A DNA stretch of 43,665 bases from CACZQA01 sp050943615. GTDB taxonomy: Bacteria; Actinomycetota; Coriobacteriia; Coriobacteriales; QAMH01. Below are positions 34,919 to 43,351 of this stretch, in pieces. The position numbers were made by a program, and so were the translations under genes. The notes beneath the pieces are model-generated. The model was not told the DNA's origin, searched no databases, and was given only the letters and a program-made list of their open reading frames with translations. The stretch spans positions 1 through 43,665 of the forward strand of contig JBMNPN010000010.1 in assembly GCA_050943615.1 (NCBI GenBank), read 5' to 3'. Numbering within the stretch: the first letter of the stretch is position 1; each line of letters starts with the position of its first letter.

Positions 34919-35307
34919 TGGCGTACAGCCTTCGCTCCGGCTCGGGCGGACTGCGCCACAGCGGCGGCCTGGGCCCGTCGCTGAGGGAGGGCGGCGACGT
35001 CGACCCGATGGCCACCGTGGCAAACATCGTCGACGCGATGCTCGTGTTCGCCCTGGGCCTGATGGTGGCCCTCATCATCTCGTGGAACGTCGACATCGGC
35101 TCGGTCGAGGAGGTCGAGGCCTCAGAGGACTACACCGAGGTGAGCGACATCGAGGACCTCGCCGACAAGCTCAACAGCTCGGGCAGCTCCTACAGCGAGC
35201 TCGGCACGGTCTACCAGGACCCGGCGACCGGCAAGATGTACATGCTCACCAAGGACTACGACAAGAGCGCCAGCGAGAAGGGCAACAGCGCGAGCAAGGA
35301 CAACTAG
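34918..35307 (+). CDS. DUF2149 protein, ExbD/TolR-like partner
   Basis: 129 residues from ATG 34918, which overlaps the stop of the channel gene by one base (GTG 34915 is an alternative). After a 30-residue leader, DPMATVANIVDAMLVFALG and LMVALIISWNV form the single membrane helix with the DxxxNxxDxMLVF pattern of DUF2149; the short external part ends with LGTVYQDPATGKMYML. DUF2149 is known as a neighbour of ExbB-type genes in methanogens and some anaerobes, and its topology equals that of ExbD/TolR. Probable two-component channel with the preceding gene. Confidence 0.85.
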   Translation: MAYSLRSGSGGLRHSGGLGPSLREGGDVDPMATVANIVDAMLVFALGLMVALIISWNVDIGSVEEVEASEDYTEVSDIEDLADKLNSSGSSYSELGTVYQDPATGKMYMLTKDYDKSASEKGNSASKDN

Positions 35308-35699
35308 GGCGCGCCCCGCGCGGCGCCGTGCAATTTATATGTAACTTTTCATCAGCCGGTGCTCGATGCGCCGGCTGTTTCTTTCGGCGCTATCCGAGCA
35401 GGTGGGAAGTGCTCTCATGCCGTTTTCCAGTATGTGCAAGGGAGCGCGAGGTGCAGGTCGAGATGCGTAAAATATTCCCTAGAAACTAATTTACTTTTAG
35501 AATCTATTCAGTAGGATATATGCAATCGAGATTCTAATGCGAAGCAAAATTAATCTCGACATAAGATAAGCATTCTAGGGAGCACGGAGTCGGGAGCAGC
35601 CTCTCGAACGGTTTTTCTTTCGCATTTGGGTAAGAAAGGAAATCTCGGCAGTCCGCGCTCTTCGTGGCTTTTGAGGTCAGGCAAAAAGGGGTAGTCAAA
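35308..35699. other. Intergenic region: stem-loop and AT-rich leader
   Basis: CAGCCGG (35353-35359) and CCGGCTG (35371-35377) followed by TTTCTTTC make a moderate terminator for the channel pair. From about 35470 to 35580 the sequence is AT-rich and contains the possible promoter TTTACT with TAGGAT 16 bp later (about 35491-35518) and an inverted repeat CGAGATT/AATCTCG at about 35527-35559. No gene. Confidence 0.5.
35353..35384 (+). terminator. Probable terminator of the ExbB-DUF2149 unit
   Basis: 7-bp GC-rich stem CAGCCGG/CCGGCTG with an 11-nt loop and a T-rich stretch with one C interruption. 46 bp behind the DUF2149 stop. Confidence 0.55.
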
Positions 35700-37958
35700 G
35701 TGAACGGCAAGGGTCGCAGAAAGATGGCTCAAGGGTCTGCCACCTGTGCCCCGGCCCGTTTCCTGCGCGCCGCGTTTGCCTTCGTCCTTGCGGCTTGCCT
35801 CGTCATCTCCTATTGCATCCCTGTGCAGCAGAGTGCCCAGGCGCTCGAGACGCACACGCCGACCAAGATTTCCGTTGCCGCTTACCCCGTGCAGGGCGAC
35901 GGGCAGACGTGGGACATCGCGAAAGGTTCCTCGAAGACCATATCCACACGAGGCGGCACCTTGCGCCTGCGCGTGGCGGTGACCTGGAACGACGGCGTCG
36001 TCACCCACGAATCCTCCGAGACCGAGTGGGAGAGTCGCTCGGGCTTCAGCGAGGGCTTTACGTACAAGAGCGAAGATGAAGATACGCTCACGGTGAACTC
36101 GATTGGCATTGTTACTGCTCTCAAAAATGGCACAACAAAGGTGACGGTCACGCCCGTCAATAGTGATTTTTCCTCGCTCCATGCAGTGATTTCCATCACC
36201 ACGACAAACCAGAAGGGCGGTTTGCTCGTAAAAAAAGTCGAGGTTGTGAACGAAAATAACAAGCCCTATGGCGATACTGCGGTCAAGTTTACGCAGCTCC
36301 AGCAGACTAAAAAGTTCTATACGCGCGTCACGTATAAAAACCAAGATGCCGCTAAGTACTATAAGTCAGTTGATCTCGAGTTAAAGACCAGTCTAGATAA
36401 TTTGGAAAAAGAGAAAAACGAAAAGCTTCGCTCCCTCGAAACTAATAAAGATGAAGCTTTGAGAAAGCTCGAGAAAGAAGAGAAAGAGGCGCTCGATAAA
36501 GCAAAGTCAGAATCTGAAAAAGACAAGATCAAGGACGAATATAAATCTAAGAAAACAGCTGTAAACAAAGAATATAGTCAGAAGGCATCGACAGTTAGAC
36601 AGGATTACTCGAACAAAAGCTCTAAGGTAAAAAGCGACTCTGCCAGCAAAAAGCAGGAAGTTAGGGAAAAGGTCGTTTATTCTAATGCGCCCCAAGCGCC
36701 ATCCGAGGAGTCCCCGAATGCCTATGAGAAGAAGCATTACTACAAAACGGTTGCTGATGCTTTTTCCACACTTGCTTATCAGGCGGGCGATACGGAGTAC
36801 CTTGCAGTTGATGTTCACGAAGGGGTGGCAACTGTCAAGGCGCTTGCAAACTGCATGACGCGCATCTATGCGCATATTTCTGGTGGCGACGAGTCAAAAG
36901 ATGTCGGTTTTGGGTATGGTCGTGTCTACGACACAGTTGCCGTTAATGTCAACGATGCGACGCGTGCACGCACCGATGGGGAACTACCTTCAGACACTTT
37001 CAATATCCGCGTTGTCTATGCCGACTATCCAGATAGGGTTGTCCGTAATAAAGTGTATACGGTCAAGCAGTTTGAACAGCTTGGTACGATTACTCGCAGC
37101 TACACGCTCACTAGAAAGGGCGGGCACTACGTGACTGAGCGCGCCCGTGGTGTTCCGCTCGCGCGGCTGCTGAACAGCATCAAGATCGATGCCGACGATG
37201 TCTCGTACTTTACGCTCGCGGCAAACGACGGCGCGAACCCCGGCCGCCTGTCCGCGCGCTTCCTGCTCAAGACGAACCGCTATTACCTGCCCAACTACGA
37301 CCTGGGCGGCTCGTGGGCCGAAAAGGAGCGCGTCCCCACGATGATCGCTCTGGCGGATTCGTGGAACTCGGACACGACGGTGACCGGCGAGCTCAACTCC
37401 GGTACTCGCTTCAGGCTCGTCTTCGGCGCCGCGACCTCTGCAGACCAGGCGACGGACAAGTCGATCAAGTTCATCAACACGATGACGGTGGTTCTCAAGG
37501 GCTCGCCGCCTTCCACCAAGGGTAACGGCGACCACAACATCAGCGGCGGCGGCAACTCGGGCTCGGGCTCGGACACGGGTCCGGGCAATGGCTCGGGCAC
37601 GACGACTGGCGATGGAAATGGGTCTGGCGTGGGCACGAACTCGGGGGCGAGTTCTGCGAGCGGGGGCTCGGGCGTGTCGCAGTCAACCGGCACCAACGCC
37701 AACAACACCATCGGCGCGGCCGACCCCAACGCCACCGAGGGCCAGCAGGCCTCGTGGAGCGCCTACCAGATGATGAGCGCGTCGAAAAGCGATGCGCCGC
37801 TGGATCTCGAGCAGACCGATCTGGGGCCTTGGGTGATCTTGGGATGCTGTGTGTTGCTTGCGATTGCGCTGGTTGCTAGATACGTATGGTTTAGGCGAGG
37901 ACTTGGAAAAGATGGCGCAAAAATGTTTGGTAAGCAGCTGCGAAAGCCTGTCTTGTAG
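35700..37958 (+). CDS. Membrane-anchored surface protein: Ig-like, coiled coil, oxidoreductase-fold-like domain
   Basis: 752 residues from GTG 35700, chosen because AAGGGG lies 8 nt upstream and the signal peptide (to about AQA/LE) then starts correctly. A Big-type Ig domain (about 53-173) is followed by an Ig-like region interrupted by a lysine/glutamate-rich coiled coil (about 229-320; KEEKEALDKAKSESEKDK), absent from the paralogue at 24488. The domain at about 430-603 matches the paralogue (YTVKQFEQL, RGVPLARLLNSI, FTLAANDGANPGRLSA, FRLVFGAAT). Then a Gly/Ser linker, one membrane helix (about 708-730) and WFRRGLG. Positions 36.09-37.11 kb are clearly AT-richer than both ends. Leads into the next GLUG gene. 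Confidence 0.82.
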   Translation: MNGKGRRKMAQGSATCAPARFLRAAFAFVLAACLVISYCIPVQQSAQALETHTPTKISVAAYPVQGDGQTWDIAKGSSKTISTRGGTLRLRVAVTWNDGVVTHESSETEWESRSGFSEGFTYKSEDEDTLTVNSIGIVTALKNGTTKVTVTPVNSDFSSLHAVISITTTNQKGGLLVKKVEVVNENNKPYGDTAVKFTQLQQTKKFYTRVTYKNQDAAKYYKSVDLELKTSLDNLEKEKNEKLRSLETNKDEALRKLEKEEKEALDKAKSESEKDKIKDEYKSKKTAVNKEYSQKASTVRQDYSNKSSKVKSDSASKKQEVREKVVYSNAPQAPSEESPNAYEKKHYYKTVADAFSTLAYQAGDTEYLAVDVHEGVATVKALANCMTRIYAHISGGDESKDVGFGYGRVYDTVAVNVNDATRARTDGELPSDTFNIRVVYADYPDRVVRNKVYTVKQFEQLGTITRSYTLTRKGGHYVTERARGVPLARLLNSIKIDADDVSYFTLAANDGANPGRLSARFLLKTNRYYLPNYDLGGSWAEKERVPTMIALADSWNSDTTVTGELNSGTRFRLVFGAATSADQATDKSIKFINTMTVVLKGSPPSTKGNGDHNISGGGNSGSGSDTGPGNGSGTTTGDGNGSGVGTNSGASSASGGSGVSQSTGTNANNTIGAADPNATEGQQASWSAYQMMSASKSDAPLDLEQTDLGPWVILGCCVLLAIALVARYVWFRRGLGKDGAKMFGKQLRKPVL

Positions 37959-37974
37959 AGTTTGGATGAAGGGG

Positions 37975-38009
37975 TGCTTGGGCATCAGTGCCCAAGCATA
38001 CTTGGGAGG
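37975..38009 (+). promoter_or_regulatory. Two mutually exclusive hairpins at a ribosome-binding site
   Basis: TGCTTGGGCA (37975-37984) and TGCCCAAGCA (37989-37998) make a perfect 10-bp hairpin with a TCAG loop, 16 nt after the upstream stop codon. Alternatively CCCAAG (37991-37996) pairs with CTTGGG (38001-38006), which is part of the ribosome site CTTGGGAGG of the next gene. The first hairpin leaves the ribosome site free; the second hides it. The arrangement suits translational coupling or a switch. Confidence 0.6.
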
Positions 38010-38020
38010 TAAGAAACGCG

Positions 38021-41000
38021 ATGGAATCAACGGGAAACAAGAGAGTGGGATGTACTTCTAACGCAAGAAACTTTGCACGCAAGGGAGTGTGCACAATTGC
38101 GAGCGCGGCGCTTGTCATGATGTTGGGCTGGGGCTTTACGGCTCCTCGAGCGGAAGCAGAAAGTTCCGATGAGAATGTCATCGAGATAGTCAATTCCAGC
38201 GATTTGAAAAAACTCGCTGAAAACCCGGGAAGCTATGCTGGCAAGACTGTCAAATTAATGTACGACTTGAATTTGAGTGGAACTTGGAAGCCTATTGGCA
38301 CAAAGGCCGAACCGTTCACTGGCACTTTCGATGGAAATAATCATTCAATCTCTGGTCTCAAAGTAACTGGTAAGTCTTATCTCGGTCTTTTTGGCTGCGT
38401 AGGTGTGGGTGGCAAGATAAAAAACTTAACCATTTCCAACGGTGACGATGACAACGCCCCAAGCGTTATTACTGCAACTAGTTCTGAGAATATCATCCGC
38501 CACGTTGGCTCGATTGCTGGATATGTCTATGGCGAATTGGGAAGTGATAGTCCCGCCATTGAGAATTGCACAAGCGAAGCAACAGTGACGGTTACGAGTA
38601 CGATGAAACCGTCGAGTAAAAAGTCCAAAGAATTTGTGCCTGAAGACGATGTTGAAAGTGGCTACAGCGATCAAGGCGTGACCATTGAATATATCGGTGG
38701 CCTTGTTGGTTATTGTGCTGGCAGTATTGCTGATTCCAAGTATATAGGAACGGTTTCGGCTACAACGCACGAATTGCCTCAGAGTGAAGATGAAGCGACT
38801 ATGGGCACTGCTGTTGGAGGCATTGCGGGACAAGTCGGTGGCTTCACCGTTTCCCAAAAAATATCTGACACGGACAAAATGCTAGTCAAGGCACAGTATC
38901 CCCAAGCAGACGGCACATATTCGATTGATACCGATGATGCTCAAAATATCTCGAACTGCACAAATACCGGCGAGGTCATTACTGTTGCGGATGCGGATGG
39001 CGGTCTTGATCGTTTTGGCAAGAGCGTAAGCACAACATTTTCCCAAGTTGGTGGTATTGTTGGCTATTCAATGGCCGATGTCGTGGGTTGCGAGAACGAT
39101 GGCAATCTCAATTGTCCAACTGCTATCGAAACTGGTGGCGTTGTCGGATGTGTCCGCGCTCTTCCACACATGAGCACAAATTCAGCTGTGTATGACGCTG
39201 GGGAACAGTTCAAGGCAGAAAAATCAGGTTCCACTATCACCTATACAAAATTGTGTACAGGTCCGACGCTTGTGGTCAGGGACTGCACCATGGCGGCTTC
39301 AGTCAAGGGGCGTGCTCAGGTTGGTGGCGTTGTCGGTTCTGCAGGCACGCATACGGACATCAGCTTTTGCAAGACCACCGAAAACGGACAGAGCGACCAA
39401 GAGCTGCGCGGAATGCGTTGGAACAAACCCATGGTGGGCGGCATTGTGGGGCAAACCTTCGGCAATGTTTCATATTGCTATAACAAGATTGATTGTTATA
39501 CGGATACTGGCGGCGGATATTTCGTTGCTGGTATTGCGGGGTCGCTGACAACTTATTCGTCTTCGGATAATGATGCAGCCACATCTCCAACGCCTAATCT
39601 CGGTGCTTGTTACTTTACGGGTGTCGTTCACTCTGGGGAGAAAGAATATGCAAATGGAACAACCTATTACCATCAAGGCGGTGTCGTAGGTGAGAACTAT
39701 GGATATGTTCATGATAGCTATTGCATCGAGGGACACGTCCTTAATGTAACAAGTACTGAAACCTATGTTCCGATGGTTGGCGAAAACCATGGCTCTGTTT
39801 CGGACGCTACGGTTCAGGAGATTTCTGCTGAGGAAATGCAAGAAAAATCTTTTTGCGGAAAACTAAATGCGAACACTAGCGTCGACGCATACCAAGCAGG
39901 CGAGGATTTTTTCTTGCCTGCTGCAGATGGGGAAAATGATGGGTACCCTGTTTTCGCTTCTGATCCCGAAGCGGTAAAGGGGAGTGAAGAGCTCACGGAA
40001 AGCGAGCTTTCCCAAGAAGGCCAAGGGCTGGCTGAATATCGTGCTGATGCGAACCCTGTTCCTGCACTTTCTCTTACATATGGAGAAGATCAGCTTGTTC
40101 AAGGTGCCGACTACTATGTTTTACCAGACGAAAATGCACTTGATGATAATGGGAAAACGCGTGATGTGAGTTCATTAGGTGGAGACGAAACCTTCAGTGC
40201 GAAAGTTGTGGGAATTGGAAAATATGAGTCAGATGCTACTGGCGTTCCCGGATTCACGGCAAGTTATCAAATTGGCAGGGGAGAATTTAGTTCTTGTACT
40301 GCCGTGATTGTGGGCGAGACATTTGACTATAAAGCACATGAACTTACTTCCGATAAGATCACGGTCTATGATGCGGCTGGCGGTGTTGTTCCATCAGATC
40401 AATACACGTTTAGCGCTCCAGAAAATATGGTTGATTATGGTTATACGTATTCGATGGAGAGCGCTGACAAGAAAGACCACATTGGCTATCAAATCAAAAT
40501 CTCAGCTAAAGACAATGCTAATTATAAAGGAGATATATATGGTTATTTCCAGATAAAAAAAGCTGATTTACTAGTAAATGAGAAGACCAAATTCGACGGA
40601 TTCACCTTTAATGGCGACACCTGGAAATGGAAGGGCGGCACAATCACAAACGGCAAGATGATTGATGGCTACCTCTATCAAACCGATTCTTCGGGCAATG
40701 TTGTAAAGGGTATGTCGATTGTCTACACCGGCGCGGAAATCGTGCCGTCTATCGTTGGTATTTCCTATGCTGACCGCGATGGCGAATATCATGCGCTTGT
40801 CAAAGGGAAAGAATATCGCGTTGCTACTGGAGACCCAGGAAATACGGGAGATATCTCAACAGATTTCGACACAAATACAAACGTTGCTTCGGCTACAGGT
40901 GCTGTGGGTACACGTCCGTGCGTGACTATCCGCTTTGTTCCTGGTAACAAGTGCAATTTTAATAATTACCAGAATTTCTTTTTTAATATCGTGAAAGCAG

Positions 41001-41644
41001 ATATTTCAAAACCGTCACAGGTTACTGTCGATATTCCCTCTTCGATTACTGTAGGAGATTCTTCTGCTGTCAAACTCAAGGGGTATACAGGTAAAACGCT
41101 CTCTTCCGAGAATTACTCTGTGAAGTTTGGAAAGGTTTCTTCTGGCAAAGTCACCGTCACTGTCACGGGCAAGAAAAACCTTACTGGAACATATTCAAAG
41201 ACTGTAAAAGCTAAAAACAGAACGTTCACCAAGGGCTCTGGAATTTATAAGGTGACGAGCGCGAAAAAACATACGCTCGCGCTTACTAAAGTAAAGAAAA
41301 ATGCGAAGAAGCTGGTAATACCATCAACTCTCAAAGTCAATGGGGTGTCTTACAAGGTTACAGAAATCAAGAAAAGCGCGTGTTGCAAAGCAAGAAAACT
41401 CAAGTCTGTGGTAATTGGAAAGAATGTCAAGAAAATCGGGGCAAAGGCTTTTTATAAATGCAAAAAGCTAAAACGCATCACAATTAAGTCCAAACTTCTT
41501 AAGAAGAGCAGGGTGGGCAAAAAGGCATTTTCAAAAATTGCAAAAAGGCCTTTAGTAAAAGTGCCTAAATCAAAACTCAAGACGTACAAAAAGCTTCTGT
41601 TCAAAGCCGGACTTACCAAAAGGGCAAAAGTTAAGAGGGCCTAG
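38021..41644 (+). CDS. Secreted GLUG/Ig-like surface protein, smaller paralogue
   Basis: 1207 residues from ATG 38021 (GGGAGG upstream; 11 extra in-frame codons before it are rejected). Signal peptide to about AEA/ES. GLUG units at about 113-593 (YIGGLVGYCAGSI, QVGGIVGYSMADVVGC), including DRFGKSVS and MRWNKPMVGGIVG which match DRFGETVD and TRWNKPRTGGIAG of the giant protein. Ig-like region at about 667-1066, sharing ITVYDAAGGVV with it. Lysine-rich LRR_5-like tail (about 1070-1207). The whole gene is AT-richer than the giant paralogue, so it is either older in a low-GC background or separately acquired. It follows the membrane-anchored protein as in the first module. Confidence 0.83.
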   Translation: MESTGNKRVGCTSNARNFARKGVCTIASAALVMMLGWGFTAPRAEAESSDENVIEIVNSSDLKKLAENPGSYAGKTVKLMYDLNLSGTWKPIGTKAEPFTGTFDGNNHSISGLKVTGKSYLGLFGCVGVGGKIKNLTISNGDDDNAPSVITATSSENIIRHVGSIAGYVYGELGSDSPAIENCTSEATVTVTSTMKPSSKKSKEFVPEDDVESGYSDQGVTIEYIGGLVGYCAGSIADSKYIGTVSATTHELPQSEDEATMGTAVGGIAGQVGGFTVSQKISDTDKMLVKAQYPQADGTYSIDTDDAQNISNCTNTGEVITVADADGGLDRFGKSVSTTFSQVGGIVGYSMADVVGCENDGNLNCPTAIETGGVVGCVRALPHMSTNSAVYDAGEQFKAEKSGSTITYTKLCTGPTLVVRDCTMAASVKGRAQVGGVVGSAGTHTDISFCKTTENGQSDQELRGMRWNKPMVGGIVGQTFGNVSYCYNKIDCYTDTGGGYFVAGIAGSLTTYSSSDNDAATSPTPNLGACYFTGVVHSGEKEYANGTTYYHQGGVVGENYGYVHDSYCIEGHVLNVTSTETYVPMVGENHGSVSDATVQEISAEEMQEKSFCGKLNANTSVDAYQAGEDFFLPAADGENDGYPVFASDPEAVKGSEELTESELSQEGQGLAEYRADANPVPALSLTYGEDQLVQGADYYVLPDENALDDNGKTRDVSSLGGDETFSAKVVGIGKYESDATGVPGFTASYQIGRGEFSSCTAVIVGETFDYKAHELTSDKITVYDAAGGVVPSDQYTFSAPENMVDYGYTYSMESADKKDHIGYQIKISAKDNANYKGDIYGYFQIKKADLLVNEKTKFDGFTFNGDTWKWKGGTITNGKMIDGYLYQTDSSGNVVKGMSIVYTGAEIVPSIVGISYADRDGEYHALVKGKEYRVATGDPGNTGDISTDFDTNTNVASATGAVGTRPCVTIRFVPGNKCNFNNYQNFFFNIVKADISKPSQVTVDIPSSITVGDSSAVKLKGYTGKTLSSENYSVKFGKVSSGKVTVTVTGKKNLTGTYSKTVKAKNRTFTKGSGIYKVTSAKKHTLALTKVKKNAKKLVIPSTLKVNGVSYKVTEIKKSACCKARKLKSVVIGKNVKKIGAKAFYKCKKLKRITIKSKLLKKSRVGKKAFSKIAKRPLVKVPKSKLKTYKKLLFKAGLTKRAKVKRA

Positions 41645-41788
41645 ATATTCGCCATTGTTTAGCCGAGAGGAGGTTTCTAGTTTAGTACGCTGAGATAACT
41701 AATTTTTATTTCGATTATTCCCAGCGTGAAGTAAATAGTGTTTAATAGTCAGTGTTACAGGAAGGCAAGTGTTTGGGAGGATTGTGAT

Positions 41789-42997
41789 ATGAAAAAGAAA
41801 AGACGATTTTCGACTATCGGGAAAAAATTGCTTGCATGCGTGTGCTCTGTAGCCATGATGTCAGCACTTATTCCGGCAGTTGCCCTTGCTGATGATTCAA
41901 CTACAACTGACGACGCATATATCACGGTTGTCACAAAAAATGAAATGACTGGTAAGGAAGTCACGCTCAAGGAATTTTCGAAAGCGGACATTGAGAACCT
42001 CGCGGAGCAGAACACGACGCCCCAGTCGTTCACGTTCGCGGGCAAGTCGACGCAGGTCGTCAAGACGCAGACCTACGTCACCTTCTCGCAGCTGTTCGAC
42101 GCGGCCGGCGTCACCACCGATGTGTGGAACGAGAACTCGACGGTCACCACGTCCGACGCGGGCGGGACCGATCCCTCCGTGAAGGGCGCTTCCCCCGTCA
42201 CCTACCAGATGGTGACCCAGAAGCAGTACTTCTACCCCAACAGCACCAACGTCGGCCCGACCGACAAGACCAAGGCCGTCGAGGTCTCCGCCTGCATCGG
42301 CCTCGACGAGCTCAGCGGCACGCTCTCCGACGGCACGACCGCCGGCAACGTCGCGGAGAAGCTCACGGACTTCAGCGACACGGAGAGCGTGACTGCCAAG
42401 GCGCCGCGCGTCTACTACGGCCTGTCCTCCGACGCCACCGAGTACCTGAAGGGCATGTACTTCTGGAACGGAATCAGCAAGATCACTATCAACTACACGC
42501 CTGAGAAGACCGCGACCACGGCCACCAAGAGCACCACGGGCATCGCGACCGGCAAGACCGCCACGGCCGGCAAGGGCGCTTCCAAGGCCACCTACAAGGT
42601 GACGAGCAACAAGAAGAGCACCGCCACCTACGTCAAGTGCAAGGCCTCCAAGAAGTCCGTCACCGTGCCCTCCACGGTCAAGATCAACGGCAAGACCTAC
42701 AAGGTCACGGCCGTTGCCGCCAAGGCCCTCAAGGGCAAGAAGGCCACCAAGGTGACGATCGGCAAGAACGTCAAGACCATTAAGAAGAATGCCTTCAAGG
42801 GCTCCAAGGCCAAGACCGTCGTCGTCAAGACCAAGAAGCTCACCAAGAAGTCCGTCAAGGGAAGCCTCAAGGGCTCCAAGGTCAAGACCGTCAAAGTCGA
42901 CGTCGGCAAGACCAAGGTCGACAAGAAGTACGTGAAGAAGTACAAGAAGATCTTCACCAAGAAGAACGCCGGCAAGAAGGTCACCGTCAAGCGCTAA
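41789..42997 (+). CDS. Small secreted protein: oxidoreductase-fold-like domain plus lysine-rich LRR tail
   Basis: 402 residues from ATG 41789 (GGGAGGA 9 nt upstream; 17 upstream codons rejected). Signal peptide ends near ALA/DD. The domain at about 44-237 corresponds to the protein at 20667-21425 and more distantly to the anchored pair. The tail (about 265-402) is lysine-rich with LRR_5-like VTAVAAKALKGKKATKVTIG and ends in KGSLKGSKVKTVKV...KKYKKIF, nearly as in the giant protein. The first 70 codons are AT-rich, the remainder very GC-rich and codon-biased, a sharp switch near 41.99 kb. Terminated strongly; last gene of the surface locus in this window. Confidence 0.8.
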   Translation: MKKKRRFSTIGKKLLACVCSVAMMSALIPAVALADDSTTTDDAYITVVTKNEMTGKEVTLKEFSKADIENLAEQNTTPQSFTFAGKSTQVVKTQTYVTFSQLFDAAGVTTDVWNENSTVTTSDAGGTDPSVKGASPVTYQMVTQKQYFYPNSTNVGPTDKTKAVEVSACIGLDELSGTLSDGTTAGNVAEKLTDFSDTESVTAKAPRVYYGLSSDATEYLKGMYFWNGISKITINYTPEKTATTATKSTTGIATGKTATAGKGASKATYKVTSNKKSTATYVKCKASKKSVTVPSTVKINGKTYKVTAVAAKALKGKKATKVTIGKNVKTIKKNAFKGSKAKTVVVKTKKLTKKSVKGSLKGSKVKTVKVDVGKTKVDKKYVKKYKKIFTKKNAGKKVTVKR

Positions 42998-43074
42998 GCT
43001 TTCTTGAAGGCCGCTTCTCGACACGACTCAACTGACGTGTCGACGGCGGGCTGACAATCGGACAGCTTCTGACA

Positions 43075-43109
43075 AGATGCCCCGCATTAACGTGCGGGGC
43101 ATCTTTTTT
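43075..43109 (+). terminator. Intrinsic terminator after the last surface gene
   Basis: AGATGCCCCGCA (43075-43086) and TGCGGGGCATCT (43093-43104), loop TTAACG, then T to 43109. Very strong. Confidence 0.93.
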
Positions 43110-43120
43110 GTTTTGCTCGG

Positions 43121-43256
43121 AAAAATTAAGGGGCCCCGGCGAAAAGGGGAAACGCCGGGGCTCAGGTAGTCAGGGTTTTTGACGGCTCTGCGCAGGGGGG
43201 AGGAGTGTTCGGAAAGGATTGGGGGGAGGTTTTTCCGTCGCCGTCGTTCCCTGTAA
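43121..43256 (-). ncRNA. Candidate small RNA, copy 3 of 3
   Basis: Third member of the family at 15214 and 15521, about 28 kb away, converging with the last surface gene. Terminator arms GCCCCGGCG (43133-43141) and CGCCGGGGC (43153-43161): where copy 1 has an A-U pair this copy has G-C, a compensatory change. The internal stem has changed to GACGGC/GCCGTC, again on both sides. The loop keeps CUCCUCCC (complement of 43198-43205). Predicted length about 133 nt as in the others. Confidence 0.75.
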
Positions 43257-43261
43257 TTGAC

Positions 43262-43323
43262 AAGATAGAGGGCGCTCCTGAAAAAAGCCTTAAGGGAGGC
43301 CGAGGCTTTCAGCTTTATTTCAG
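43262..43323 (-). promoter_or_regulatory. Promoter and operator of small RNA copy 3
   Basis: TATCTT 43262-43267; TTCAGG 43277-43282; TTAAGG 43288-43293; CTGAAAG 43306-43312; CTGAAAT 43317-43323. Distances 9, 11, 18 and 11 bp are identical to copies 1 and 2, but the order of TTCAGG and TTAAGG is swapped, so the two hexamers behave as equivalent half-sites. Confidence 0.65.
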
Positions 43324-43351
43324 CTGGTCCAAGGAGTGTCAGTCACTGAGG

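Noticed and set aside
26377..42997. Sortase-anchored (LPXTG) surface proteins
   Set aside because: No LPXTG-hydrophobic-basic end was found in any of the surface proteins; two end in a membrane helix and others in a lysine-rich tail.
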